Assembly: GCA_024276935.1 (NCBI GenBank)
Contig: JAJRWH010000091.1
Span: 1-42,476, forward strand
Direction: 5' to 3'
From: Deltaproteobacteria bacterium
GTDB taxonomy: Bacteria; Desulfobacterota; Desulfuromonadia; Desulfuromonadales; Geopsychrobacteraceae
Length of the DNA stretch: 42,476 nucleotides
Below are positions 7,696 to 16,367 of this stretch, one piece after another. Every line of letters begins with the position of its first letter. Within the stretch, counting starts at the first letter, position 1. The notes beneath the pieces were generated by a model, which was given only the letters and a program-made list of their open reading frames with translations, was not told where the DNA came from and made no database searches. The position numbers and the translations under genes are program-made.

Positions 7696-7947
7696 ATGAG
7701 GACGAAAATAACCTCACCAGAAAGTCTTGGCCATATTTTTCGTTCCATTCGCAAAAAGAAAGGACTCAGCCAAACAGAAGCGGGAAGATCAGTGGGCATT
7801 GACCAGCCGACCCTGTCTAAAATCGAGAGGGGCGAGTCCAATGTCCGCATAGACACCCTATTCCGCCTGATGGCCGCCCTGGATATGGAAATGATCGTAA
7901 GGCCTCGCGACAGGTCGTCCAACAAAAGCGAGGGAGGTCACTGGTAA
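7696..7947 (+). CDS. hipB: HipB-family antitoxin, Xre-type DNA-binding protein
   Basis: This 83-residue protein is nearly all one helix-turn-helix domain (residues about 10-65: IFRSIRKKKGLSQTEAGRSVGIDQPTLSKIERGES), the Cro/C1 type. The AAGGAGA ribosome site just upstream supports the ATG at 7696. HipB antitoxins bind HipA and the operon operator, giving conditional autorepression. The gene ends in TAA immediately before the hipA ATG (TAAATG), so the pair is one transcription unit. The tail after residue 68 is polar and likely flexible, as in HipB proteins degraded by proteases. Confidence 0.9.
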   Translation: MRTKITSPESLGHIFRSIRKKKGLSQTEAGRSVGIDQPTLSKIERGESNVRIDTLFRLMAALDMEMIVRPRDRSSNKSEGGHW

Positions 7948-9255
7948 ATGGGGCGCAAACGTCAAAGAGCAGAGTTATTCGTTTTGATGAATGGAGAAAA
8001 GGTCGGCCTTCTTTCGCGGACACCACATGGGAGGCTTGCCTTCAATTACGACACAACCTGGCTTGCCAATGTATCAGGGCGTGCGCTATCACTCTCTATG
8101 CCCTTAACAGATCAGACCTATACTGGAGATATCGTCGAAAACTTTTTTGACAACCTGCTCCCCGACAGTCTACCTATCAGAAACCGTATACAAAAAAGAT
8201 TCGGCGCCAAATCAAACAGAGGATTTGACCTATTATGGCACGTTGGTCGAGACTGTGTCGGGGCAATACAACTCTCCCCTGAAGACATTCACGTCGATGT
8301 ACAAAAGATTGAATCAGAACCGTTGACTGATTCCGATATTGCCGAAACGCTCAAAAACTACAGAACCATGCCACTCGGCATGCGAGAAGATAAGGAATTC
8401 AGGATATCTGTTGCCGGAGCGCAGGAAAAAACAGCCTTCCTGAAGCTCAAAGATGAGTGGTATCTCCCTCTAAGAGCAACCCCAACAAGTCATATTTTCA
8501 AGCTCCCGATAGGACGAATTGAACACAGCAATATTGACCTGAGTGACAGCGTTGAAAATGAATGGCTTTGTCATACGATTCTCAAGGCCTATGGTCTTCG
8601 CGTTGCCCATACAGAAATGATGGTCTTCGCAGAGACAAAGGCCCTGGTTGTCGAGCGATTTGACCGCCGTTGGGCACCCGGAAAGACCTGGCTGATGCGT
8701 CTTCCACAGGAAGATATGTGCCAGGCACTTAATGTTCCGCCAGAACTCAAATATGAAGCGGACGGCGGGCCTGGCATCAAGCAAGTCATGAAATTGCTCC
8801 TTGGTTCAAACAACAGCCTGGAAGATCGAAAAACGTTTATGACTCAAGTTTTTCTATTCTGGATATTGGGAGCGATTGATGGCCACGCAAAGAATTTCAG
8901 CATCTTCCTGCTTCCTGAAGGAGAGTTTCAACTCACTCCGGCATATGATGTAATGTCAGCCTACCCACTTGTGGCTAAAGGGTATTTACACCGGAAAGAA
9001 GTTCGCATGGCGATGGCACTACGGGGCAAGAACCGTCACTATAACTGGGAACAGATGTCCCTTCGTCACTGGCTATCAACGGCTAAACTATGCAACTTCC
9101 CCGCAGACGAAATGACCCGGATCATTGATCGCGTGTTGGGTGAAATGGATCAGGTCATTGTGCAAGTTGAAACCAACCTGCCCGAAGGATTCCCCGAAGA
9201 TATTGCCACGCCGATTTTTGATGGCATGCGAAAAGCGAGGGAGCGTATAAAATGA
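7948..9255 (+). CDS. hipA: HipA-family serine/threonine kinase toxin
   Basis: HipA toxins phosphorylate glutamyl-tRNA synthetase (E. coli type) and stall translation, producing dormancy. The 435-residue length is close to that of E. coli HipA. The key residues are present: the autophosphorylated serine loop (S154 in RISVAGAQEKT), catalytic D311 in GAIDGHAKNFS and metal-binding D334 in PAYDVMSAYP. The N-terminal subdomain (residues 8-105, VENFFDNLLPDS) is also typical. It therefore looks active. The GGGAGG ribosome site lies at the end of hipB. The actual target kinase substrate cannot be inferred, since HipA relatives use several aminoacyl-tRNA synthetases. The nearest upstream gene is selC, which can be an insertion hotspot, but no integrase is present. 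Confidence 0.93.
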   Translation: MGRKRQRAELFVLMNGEKVGLLSRTPHGRLAFNYDTTWLANVSGRALSLSMPLTDQTYTGDIVENFFDNLLPDSLPIRNRIQKRFGAKSNRGFDLLWHVGRDCVGAIQLSPEDIHVDVQKIESEPLTDSDIAETLKNYRTMPLGMREDKEFRISVAGAQEKTAFLKLKDEWYLPLRATPTSHIFKLPIGRIEHSNIDLSDSVENEWLCHTILKAYGLRVAHTEMMVFAETKALVVERFDRRWAPGKTWLMRLPQEDMCQALNVPPELKYEADGGPGIKQVMKLLLGSNNSLEDRKTFMTQVFLFWILGAIDGHAKNFSIFLLPEGEFQLTPAYDVMSAYPLVAKGYLHRKEVRMAMALRGKNRHYNWEQMSLRHWLSTAKLCNFPADEMTRIIDRVLGEMDQVIVQVETNLPEGFPEDIATPIFDGMRKARERIK

Positions 9256-9516
9256 CCCTGGCCATCGAAGAAACCGGCAGCAGCACAGATTTTTATCCGC
9301 TGAAATTGGGGCTGGAGAGTAAGGAGAGACCTGATAGTCATTACTGCCAGCCATCCACTGTCAAAAATTGATCTTGTCGGGCGACAATACCTGACGCTGA
9401 GCCACACTTTCTGATAAACAATTTGTTATTTGCCCGCAACCTCTCATCCTGCTAATCTGTGGGCTCATATTTGTTGAAATCTGCTGTCTTGGCAGGGTAC
9501 TGAAGAGGGTCGAATC

Positions 9517-9960
9517 ATGCTTATCCCAAAGAAATACCATATCCACGTCATCGCTTTGGCTGCGGTCGCGGCAATCATCTTTTTTCCCAACCTGCATAAA
9601 AGGGTCGATTCGCAAACGCTGGCTATGGGCACTGCCGCAGCGGAGCAGTTTTTACAGCTGGTGGATTCACAAAAATATGAGCAAAGCTGGGCTGAATCAT
9701 CGACGCTGTTAAAAGACAAGATTTATCTCGAAGTCTGGAACCGACAGATTCAGAATATGCGTGATAAGGTCGGCCCGGTCATCAGCCGCAAACAGGACAA
9801 GGCATCAATGTCAGATTGGGCCGAGGGAGCCCCGGATGGAAAATATCTCACCCTGAAATATCTGTCTTCTTTTCAAAAGAAGCAATCCGCCCTTGAAACA
9901 ATCATCCTCGCTCTGGGAAAAGACGGAGCCTGGCGGGTCGCCGGATATTTTATCAAATAA
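9517..9960 (+). CDS. DUF4019-type membrane-anchored protein
   Basis: The 147-residue protein has one N-terminal hydrophobic segment (residues about 9-24), which would anchor it to the inner membrane with the remainder in the periplasm. The soluble part carries the order AEQFLQLVDSQKYEQSW, APDGKYLTLKYLSSFQKK, then DGAWRVAGYFIK at the end, which is the DUF4019 pattern. The family has no known function. It stands alone on the plus strand between hipA and malQ; the 261-base gap before it holds no other gene that I recognise. Confidence 0.75.
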   Translation: MLIPKKYHIHVIALAAVAAIIFFPNLHKRVDSQTLAMGTAAAEQFLQLVDSQKYEQSWAESSTLLKDKIYLEVWNRQIQNMRDKVGPVISRKQDKASMSDWAEGAPDGKYLTLKYLSSFQKKQSALETIILALGKDGAWRVAGYFIK

Positions 9961-10044
9961 GTACGGTCTTTTATCTGTCAACGAACCTCACTCTGGAAAA
10001 TCAGCTATACTGAAAAACTCCGCTGATAACCTTGTGAGGATTCG

Positions 10045-11553
10045 ATGCTCAAAACCCGCAAATCTGGTCTACTGCTCCACCCGACCTCGCTATCTGGCCC
10101 GGAAGGTCTCGGCACCCTCGGTGCTGAAGCACGTGAATTTGTTAATTATCTGGTAACCGCAGGCCAGTCTGTCTGGCAGGTTCTGCCTCTTGGTCCCACC
10201 GGATATGGCGACTGCCCCTACAGTTCTTTTTCTGCCTTTGCCGGCAACCCTGACCTGATCAGCCTGGAGCAACTGGTTGCCGTCGGCGATCTGAAAAAGT
10301 CAAATTTTCCTCCCGCTCATCATCCTGACGACCTGATCTACTTCAGCCATTGTCGTCAACAACGCGCGCCACTGCTAAACAAGGCAGCAGAAACCTTCTT
10401 TGCCACAGATGGATTACGTCAGCAAAAATATGCCGATTTTTGCCAGCGGCAAGCCGCCTGGCTCAACGACTATTCTTTTTACCGGGCGATGCGTCAAGCC
10501 CAGAACGACAAAGGGTGGCAAAGCTGGCCCGCAGAGGTGCGGAACCGGCAGGAAACAGCCCTGCATCACTGGGGAACCCGCCTGAATGCCGAAATCCGCC
10601 GTGAAAAATATCTGCAATTTGTCTTTTTTGAACAATGGTTTTCTCTGAAGGATTACGCCAACCAAAGAGGAATTCAGATCCTTGGAGACCTGCCAATTTT
10701 TGTTGCTTTCGATTCGGTCGATGTCTGGGCCAATCGAGCTCTTTTTCATCTTGATGACCAAGGCAAACCATTGGTGGTTGCGGGTGTCCCACCCGACTAT
10801 TTCAGCCAGACCGGACAACTGTGGGGTAATCCGCTTTACAACTGGCAACAAATGGCTACGGATGATTACAGTTGGTGGCGAGCACGACTGCAATGGAACC
10901 TGCAACAGTGTGACCTGATCAGAATCGACCATTTTCGTGGTTTTGAGGCGTGCTGGGCGGTTCCGGCAACTGAGAAAACAGCCGTTAATGGCAGCTGGCA
11001 AGCTGGCCCAGGGGGCGATTTTTTCGTCAAGATGCAGGAACATCTGGGTGACCTTCCATTGATTGCCGAGGATCTGGGTGTCATCACTCCCCAGGTTGAA
11101 CAACTGCGAGATCGTTTCAACCTGCCCGGCATGAAAATTCTGCAATTTGCCTTTGATTCAGGGCCACAGAACCCTTACCTGCCCCATCACCATCCACAAA
11201 ATGCCGTCGTCTATACCGGCACCCATGACAACACAACCAGCCTGGCCTGGTGGCAAGGTCTGGATGGCCGGGGCAAACAGAGACTACGTGACTATCTTGA
11301 TACGCCTTGCCGTGACATGCCCTGGCCCCTGATTCGCTGCGCCCTGGCCAGTCCGGCCAGGCTGGCGGTCATTCCGATGCAGGACCTGCTGAAACTGGGG
11401 GCAAAGGCACGGATGAACCGCCCCGGAACGGCAACGGGCAACTGGAATTGGCGACTGACCCCGGACCAGCTTGACTTGCATGCCGCTGAACGACTTAAAC
11501 AGCTGTGCCAGATGTTTGACCGTTTGGCCGAGCCGGATTCAGATGAAAAGTAA
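10045..11553 (+). CDS. malQ: 4-alpha-glucanotransferase (amylomaltase), GH77
   Basis: MalQ transfers alpha-1,4-glucan segments between maltodextrins in the cytoplasm. At 502 residues it has the length of the standard bacterial enzyme without extra N-terminal domains. Visible landmarks are the opening GLLLHPTSLSGPEGLGTLG, the QVLPLGPTGYGDCPYSS substrate loop, the RIDHFRGFE segment with the nucleophile aspartate, IAEDLG with the acid/base glutamate, and the GTHDNTT segment. TGAGGA lies just before the ATG at 10045. No glycogen or maltose genes neighbour it, so its physiological role is likely glycogen or maltodextrin turnover, but that is inference. Confidence 0.96.
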   Translation: MLKTRKSGLLLHPTSLSGPEGLGTLGAEAREFVNYLVTAGQSVWQVLPLGPTGYGDCPYSSFSAFAGNPDLISLEQLVAVGDLKKSNFPPAHHPDDLIYFSHCRQQRAPLLNKAAETFFATDGLRQQKYADFCQRQAAWLNDYSFYRAMRQAQNDKGWQSWPAEVRNRQETALHHWGTRLNAEIRREKYLQFVFFEQWFSLKDYANQRGIQILGDLPIFVAFDSVDVWANRALFHLDDQGKPLVVAGVPPDYFSQTGQLWGNPLYNWQQMATDDYSWWRARLQWNLQQCDLIRIDHFRGFEACWAVPATEKTAVNGSWQAGPGGDFFVKMQEHLGDLPLIAEDLGVITPQVEQLRDRFNLPGMKILQFAFDSGPQNPYLPHHHPQNAVVYTGTHDNTTSLAWWQGLDGRGKQRLRDYLDTPCRDMPWPLIRCALASPARLAVIPMQDLLKLGAKARMNRPGTATGNWNWRLTPDQLDLHAAERLKQLCQMFDRLAEPDSDEK

Positions 11554-11674
11554 AAAAGCGCCGTCAGAGGTTCACTCCCTCTTGTCTCTGCTATTTCTCC
11601 TGTGCTATCGTCCATTGGATTATTTAAAGGCCGTCATCCCGACGGTAAAAAACCATCATGTTGGAGGATGTACC

Positions 11675-12442
11675 GTGAAACGAATCCTTGTATTTCTCGT
11701 CGTAGGCCTTGCAGTTCTGGCTCTTGCTGCATGCGGTAAAAAAGAAGAAGCTCCTAAAGCTGAAACTCCTGCTGCCCAGCCTCAGGCTGCGGCCCCTGCC
11801 GCCAAGGCTGCCGGCATTACCGGCAAGGTTGTCGAAACCATGAACGCCGCCGGTTATACCTATGTCCAGGTTGATGATGGCAAACAGAAGATCTGGGCAG
11901 CTGCCCCGGAATTCAATGTTGCTGTCGGTGATGATGTCATCGTTCCTGACGGCATGCCGATGAAGAACTACCACAGCAAATCGCTTGATCGTGATTTTGA
12001 TGTGGTCTACTTCGTCGACTCAATCCTCAATCCCAATGCTGCTGTCGACAAAAATACCGCTGTGCCTGAAAACCATCCCAACACCAAAGTTAACGCTTCG
12101 CCACCGGCTGATGTTGACCTGAGTGGCATCGCCAAAGCCGACGGAGGTAAAACGGTTGCTGAAATCAATGCCGGCAAAGCCGATCTGGCTGGCAAGGAAA
12201 TTACCCTGCGCGGCAAGGTTGTCAAGTACAATGCCCAGATCATGGGCAAGAACTGGTTGCATGTTCAGGATGGCAGCGGCTCTGCCGCCGATGGGACCAA
12301 CGATATTACCATCACCACTTCAACTGAGGCCAAAGTCGGTGATACGGTTCTGGTGACCGGCAAACTGACTCTCGACAAGGATTTTGGTTACGGCTACAAA
12401 TATGCCCTGATTATTGAAGATGCCAAAGTAACCGTCGAATAA
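11675..12442 (+). CDS. Lipoprotein with two OB-fold-like domains, NrfJ-like
   Basis: The start is a GTG at 11675 with GGAGG at 11663-11667. The 255-residue protein begins with a lipoprotein signal ending in the lipobox LALAAC (Cys20), so it is probably lipid-anchored. An Ala/Pro/Gln-rich linker (residues about 27-45) precedes two related beta domains. The first (ITGKVVETMNAAGYTYVQVDDGKQKIW) resembles NrfJ-like proteins; the second (KEITLRGKVVKYNAQIMGKNWLHVQDGSG) has the same OB-fold opening. A GKxVxx...YVQVxDG pattern appears in both, which suggests internal duplication. The function is unknown; links to cytochrome maturation come only from the NrfJ name. A strong terminator follows. Confidence 0.72.
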   Translation: MKRILVFLVVGLAVLALAACGKKEEAPKAETPAAQPQAAAPAAKAAGITGKVVETMNAAGYTYVQVDDGKQKIWAAAPEFNVAVGDDVIVPDGMPMKNYHSKSLDRDFDVVYFVDSILNPNAAVDKNTAVPENHPNTKVNASPPADVDLSGIAKADGGKTVAEINAGKADLAGKEITLRGKVVKYNAQIMGKNWLHVQDGSGSAADGTNDITITTSTEAKVGDTVLVTGKLTLDKDFGYGYKYALIIEDAKVTVE

Positions 12443-12471
12443 GACCCACCCGCCTTTATTGGCAAGATCTG

Positions 12472-12503
12472 AGGCCCCCGGAGTCAAACCGGGGGCCTTT
12501 TTT
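12472..12503 (+). terminator. Rho-independent terminator after the OB-fold lipoprotein gene
   Basis: AGGCCCCCGG and CCGGGGGCCT form a perfect ten-pair stem with a seven-base loop followed by T residues. Confidence 0.93.
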
Positions 12504-12643
12504 GTGTTCTTCTCCTGTATTCAACCAACAAAATACCACTCTTACATCCTTGCAGAACCTCCATCAACTGATAAGATTGATTGGCTTTCATTATTGACGG
12601 CATATTTTTCAGCCAACAATTAACTCGGGTCAAAACAATCACC

Positions 12644-14236
12644 ATGAACCAGGCCACTAATCCGACAATTCTGACCATTGACGATGAGCAGTTGGTACGC
12701 CGCAGTTTTCGTCTATTTCTTGAAGATGGTGGTTATCAGGTTTTAGAGGCTGAAACCGGCCGTCAGGGGCTGCAAATGGCGACAAAGCACCACCCTGATC
12801 TGATCCTTCTCGACCTGCGTATGCCTGATTTTGATGGTCTGGCGACCCTCAGTCAGCTACAAGAGGAGTTAACCGAAATCCCGGTTGTTGTCATTTCCGG
12901 AACCGGAGATATTCGGGACGTTATCGAAGCACTTCGCCGCGGCGCCTGGGATTATCTGACCAAACCTCTGACAAACATGGCTGTTTTGGAACACGCCATC
13001 GAGCGATCTCTTGAACAATCACGACTGCGACGGGAAAATCTGAGTTACCAGGAATCTCTGGAAAGCAAAGTTCAAAAACGGACCTATGAACTTGAAGAGG
13101 CCTGTCGCCAGCTCGACACCAGCAAACAAACCCTTGAAGCCCTGTTCCAGGCGGCACCTCTGGCTGTCGTCCTGCTGGACGGCCAACAACGTGTCACCTT
13201 ATGGAACCGGGGTGCAGAGCAACTGTTTGGTTGGCTGGCAACTGAAGTTGAAGGCAACCCCTGTCCTTTGCTGGACAGTTTGAAGACTGAAGACAAAAAA
13301 ACTCTCTCAACTCAGGGAATGAGTGGACAAGAGTTGATACTTTGCAATCGAACAGGTGCAAAACTGACCGTCAGTTTATCGACGGCCTGGCTTGACAACA
13401 ACCGCCATCAAGCGGGAGGGATGGTCCTGCTCTTTGAGGATATCGCTGAAAAAAAACGCTTGCAGGCCGAAGCCGATCGCGCCAACCGTTTGGCATCACT
13501 GGGCCAACTGGCGGCAGGAGTCGCTCATGAAATAAACAATCCCAACGGACTTGTTCTGCTCAACATGCCAACCCTGCATGATATTCTGACCGATGCACTC
13601 GACACTCTGGCTGAGCTGAAACCGGCAACACAGGTTGGGGGTCTGTCCATTGAACGAGCACGGGAACTGGTTCCGCAACTGACCGATGAGATGGAGGATG
13701 CCGCACGGCGTATCCGCCAGATTGTTGAAGATCTGAAAGATTTTGCGCGACGTGATTCACAAGAAAGTACGATTGACTTTGACTTGAACCGTTCTGCAGA
13801 AAAAGCCCTCAGGTTGGCCAATAATACGATCAAGAAAACCACTGACCGCTTCAGCTGTGAGCTTGACGAACCGCTCCCGTTGGTTCACGGCAATCCTCAA
13901 CGTATCGAACAGGTGATCGTCAACCTGCTGGTCAATGCCTGTGAAGCGCTGAGCAAGCGGAGTGATCGGTTGCAACTTGTCACCCGTGCCGACAGAACCA
14001 ATGGTCAGGTCGACCTGCTGGTCATCGATCAGGGAGTCGGTATTGATCCCAACAACATGAAGCACATCACCGATCCCTTTTTTACCACCCGCCGTGAAGC
14101 AGGTGGGACGGGCCTCGGACTCTCGGTTTCAGCACGTATTGTTCGTGAGCATGGTGGTCAACTGCTATTTGACTCTCAACCGGGTAAAGGCACCTGTGCC
14201 ACCTTGCGTTTGCCAATCCATCAGGAGTTGTTATGA
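12644..14236 (+). CDS. Hybrid sensor histidine kinase (REC-PAS-HisKA-HATPase)
   Basis: The 530-residue soluble protein begins with a full receiver domain (phosphoacceptor Asp57 in LLDLRMPDFDG), followed by a coiled-coil linker and a PAS domain (residues about 165-270). A HisKA dimerisation domain with the phosphorylated His295 (AHEINNP) and an HATPase_c domain (N box VNLLVNACEAL, G boxes DQGVGID and GGTGLGLS) complete it. It has no membrane segment, so it senses a cytoplasmic signal or is driven by another kinase through its receiver. The ATG at 12644 was chosen because the receiver begins eight residues later; a longer frame starts at TTG 12581, but neither has a strong ribosome site. It overlaps the next gene by ATGA. 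Confidence 0.92.
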   Translation: MNQATNPTILTIDDEQLVRRSFRLFLEDGGYQVLEAETGRQGLQMATKHHPDLILLDLRMPDFDGLATLSQLQEELTEIPVVVISGTGDIRDVIEALRRGAWDYLTKPLTNMAVLEHAIERSLEQSRLRRENLSYQESLESKVQKRTYELEEACRQLDTSKQTLEALFQAAPLAVVLLDGQQRVTLWNRGAEQLFGWLATEVEGNPCPLLDSLKTEDKKTLSTQGMSGQELILCNRTGAKLTVSLSTAWLDNNRHQAGGMVLLFEDIAEKKRLQAEADRANRLASLGQLAAGVAHEINNPNGLVLLNMPTLHDILTDALDTLAELKPATQVGGLSIERARELVPQLTDEMEDAARRIRQIVEDLKDFARRDSQESTIDFDLNRSAEKALRLANNTIKKTTDRFSCELDEPLPLVHGNPQRIEQVIVNLLVNACEALSKRSDRLQLVTRADRTNGQVDLLVIDQGVGIDPNNMKHITDPFFTTRREAGGTGLGLSVSARIVREHGGQLLFDSQPGKGTCATLRLPIHQELL

Positions 14237-15633
14237 GCGAACTGCACAATCTCTCTGTCCTGCTGGTTGATGACGAAACGGCCTGGCTGAACGGCCTGGC
14301 GATCGCCCTGGAACGTTCAGCAGGAATCACCAATATTCAACGCTGCAATGACAGTCGCCAGGTTCTTGACCTTTTACACCAAAAACCAGTAGACCTGGTC
14401 CTGCTCGACATCACCATGCCTCACCTCACGGGGGATGAACTTTTGCCGCTGATTCTGGCCGAACACCCCGATCTACCCGTCATTGTTCTGACAGGAATAA
14501 ACCAGATCGAACTCTCTGTTCGCTGCATGAAATTGGGGGCTTTCGACTTTTTTGTCAAAAGCATAGAACAGGATCAATTACTGGCTGGCATTACCCGGGC
14601 ATTCAAAATGCTGTCCCTGCAAAATGAAAACCGTCAGCTCAATGATTCTTTTCAGAGGCAGCAACTCAAGAACCCTGAAGTCTTCAGCCAAATTATCAGT
14701 GCTGATCCGCAGATGATCTCAATCTGCCGCTACCTTGAAGCTGTTGCTCCCGGTCCGCACCCGGTGCTGATCAGTGGCGAAAGTGGCACAGGCAAAGAGC
14801 TCATTGCCCGTGCCGTCCACCAATTGAGCCGACCCAAAGCACCCTGGGTCGCGATAAATGTTGCCGGACTCGACGACAACGTTTTCTCAGACAGCCTTTT
14901 TGGTCATCTGCGTGGTGCCTTTACCGGTGCCGATCGTTCCCGCCCCGGCATGGTCGAAAGTGCCGCAGGGGGCACCTTGTTTCTTGATGAAATCGGCGAT
15001 CTGAGTCATGGGTCGCAGGTCAAGTTGCTCCGCCTGCTGCAGGAGGGAGAATATCTGCCTCTGGGGGCCGACAAGCCACGCAAAGCAAATATCCGGATTG
15101 TTGTCGCAACCAACTGCAACCTCGAAACGGCCATGAATGAGGGACGCTTTCGCCGCGATTTATTTTATCGTCTGGCTGCCCATCGAGTTGATTTACCACC
15201 ACTGCGCGACCGACGTGGTGATATCCCCCTGCTACTCGATCACCTGTTAAGTGAAGAGGCGAAAAAACTGGGCCGCGTCCCACCAAAATATCCCCGGGAG
15301 CTTCCTGTTCTTCTGGGAACTTACAGCTTTCCCGGCAATGTTCGTGAACTGAGTGCAATGGTTTCGGATGCCCTTGGAACCCATGAAACAGGCACCTTGT
15401 CAATGCGCGCATTTCGTTCAGTCATCAATAACAATGTGATGGCTATTGAACAGAAAAATGTCGGGCCCAAACTGACCTTTGGCGATCAACTGCCAACCTT
15501 GCAGGAAACAGGTGAACTGCTTGTTGCAGAGGCCATGGAGCGTGCCTGTGGCAACCAGACCATCGCCGCATCCATGTTGGGTATTTCACGGCCAGCGCTA
15601 AGTAAACGGCTAAAAAAAATCCAGTCAGCCTGA
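14233..15633 (+). CDS. NtrC-family sigma-54 response regulator
   Basis: The 466-residue protein has the three domains of an enhancer-binding protein. Residues 1-120 are a receiver (phosphoacceptor Asp59 in LVLLDITMP). Residues about 150-385 are an AAA+ ATPase (Walker A GESGTGKE at 182-189, Walker B GGTLFLDEIGD). The GAFTGA loop at 228-233 that contacts sigma-54 is intact. A Fis-type helix-turn-helix closes it (residues about 430-466, NQTIAASMLGISRPALSKRLKK). It is translationally coupled to the histidine kinase. Phosphorylation should enable it to open sigma-54 promoters. A consensus sigma-54 promoter lies about 190 bases past its stop, so the following operon is the likeliest target. Confidence 0.95.
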   Translation: MSELHNLSVLLVDDETAWLNGLAIALERSAGITNIQRCNDSRQVLDLLHQKPVDLVLLDITMPHLTGDELLPLILAEHPDLPVIVLTGINQIELSVRCMKLGAFDFFVKSIEQDQLLAGITRAFKMLSLQNENRQLNDSFQRQQLKNPEVFSQIISADPQMISICRYLEAVAPGPHPVLISGESGTGKELIARAVHQLSRPKAPWVAINVAGLDDNVFSDSLFGHLRGAFTGADRSRPGMVESAAGGTLFLDEIGDLSHGSQVKLLRLLQEGEYLPLGADKPRKANIRIVVATNCNLETAMNEGRFRRDLFYRLAAHRVDLPPLRDRRGDIPLLLDHLLSEEAKKLGRVPPKYPRELPVLLGTYSFPGNVRELSAMVSDALGTHETGTLSMRAFRSVINNNVMAIEQKNVGPKLTFGDQLPTLQETGELLVAEAMERACGNQTIAASMLGISRPALSKRLKKIQSA

Positions 15634-15641
15634 CAAGAACA

Positions 15642-15751
15642 GGGGTGTAACCCTGGTTTCATCAATCGATCCGGTTACCCCCACGCCAGTCCCCATTTTC
15701 AGGGCATTCCATGGCAACGATCATTTTATGCTGCAACCCTGGTTACACCCC
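15642..15751. promoter_or_regulatory. Candidate enhancer sites: paired GTAACC/GGTTAC palindromes
   Basis: Two copies of an (G)TAACC-CT-GGTTAC-type palindrome are centred at about 15653 (GTAACCCTGGTTTC) and 15739 (GCAACCCTGGTTAC), 86 bases apart. The outer halves, GGGGTGTAACC (15642-15652) and GGTTACACCCC (15741-15751), are exact reverse complements. A further half site GGTTACC lies at 15673-15679. They sit about 110 and 200 bases before the predicted sigma-54 start point, the range used by NtrC-type activators. Binding by the adjacent regulator is inference. Confidence 0.55.
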
Positions 15752-15825
15752 CCGGTCATGTATCAACAAGTCAAGAAACAGTTTTTCATCAATAAAATAA
15801 GTATCTTGCAGATCAACTTCCATCT

Positions 15826-15840
15826 TGGCACCAGCATTGC
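15826..15840 (+). promoter_or_regulatory. Sigma-54 (-24/-12) promoter of the degenerate-receiver/MCP operon
   Basis: TGGCAC-CAGCA-TTGC matches the sigma-54 consensus TGGCAC-N5-TTGC exactly, with the GG and GC doublets 12 bases apart. Transcription would start near 15851, some 46 bases before the ATG at 15897. Confidence 0.82.
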
Positions 15841-15896
15841 TTTTCTTCTCCAACTGTCATCGCATAAATCTTTTTTTCTTTTGCTGGATAGTTCGT

Positions 15897-16367
15897 ATGA
15901 GAGAGCTCCGTCACATTCTGGTCGCTGACTGTGCCAACGTATCGCCCTCAAATATCGCCTTTTTGTTAAAACTGGCCGGATTTAAAGTCAGTATTTTCAA
16001 CGACGAACTTGAGGCCTGTAATTGGTTGTTGCAGCAAGACCCCAAGGACAATCCCGCAGACATGCTCTTGCTCAACGAACCTCATCATGATCGCTCTCTT
16101 TTTGCCCTGTTATTTCAAATGCGGCAAAGATTTGCCAACCTTGAATTACTGCTTGTCGCCGGACATCCTCTTGAATTGACCGGTCAAATCACAGATCTAA
16201 GTCCTCCGGTACACCAGTGTATGCCCAACGAAGTCCACAGCGTGACTCGTCAGGTTTTCAACAGGGTGGGAATACCGGCAAACCCTCAGTCCCATCAACC
16301 ATCAGCAGACACCGGCAGGAGCCGGAAGAATTACGACCTGTATCAGGTCGGGCAGGAGAAACCATGA
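15897..16367 (+). CDS. Degenerate receiver-like protein
   Basis: The 156-residue protein follows the alternating pattern of a response-regulator receiver over residues 5-125 ([52 protein letters not shown]). It lacks the working residues. The phosphoacceptor position is Asn60 instead of Asp, the Thr/Ser switch is Ala88, and the expected Lys-Pro is Met109-Pro. It is therefore likely unable to be phosphorylated and may act as a protein-protein partner. A polar tail follows. The ATG at 15897 has only a weak GGA ribosome site. It overlaps the MCP start by ATGA, so both proteins are made together, and it lies behind a sigma-54 promoter. Confidence 0.6.
   Translation: MRELRHILVADCANVSPSNIAFLLKLAGFKVSIFNDELEACNWLLQQDPKDNPADMLLLNEPHHDRSLFALLFQMRQRFANLELLLVAGHPLELTGQITDLSPPVHQCMPNEVHSVTRQVFNRVGIPANPQSHQPSADTGRSRKNYDLYQVGQEKP

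Noticed and set aside
7363-9516. Attachment-site duplication of selC flanking hipBA
   Set aside because: No second copy of the selC 3' end (TCTGCCTCC) was seen downstream, and no integrase gene is present.
11471-11674. 68-codon N-terminal extension of the OB-fold lipoprotein
   Set aside because: It overlaps malQ and would bury the lipoprotein signal; the GTG at 11675 has a good ribosome site.
15825-15896. Upstream start for the degenerate receiver gene
   Set aside because: The codons at 15825-15896 include the sigma-54 promoter and the predicted transcript start, so they cannot be translated from that transcript.
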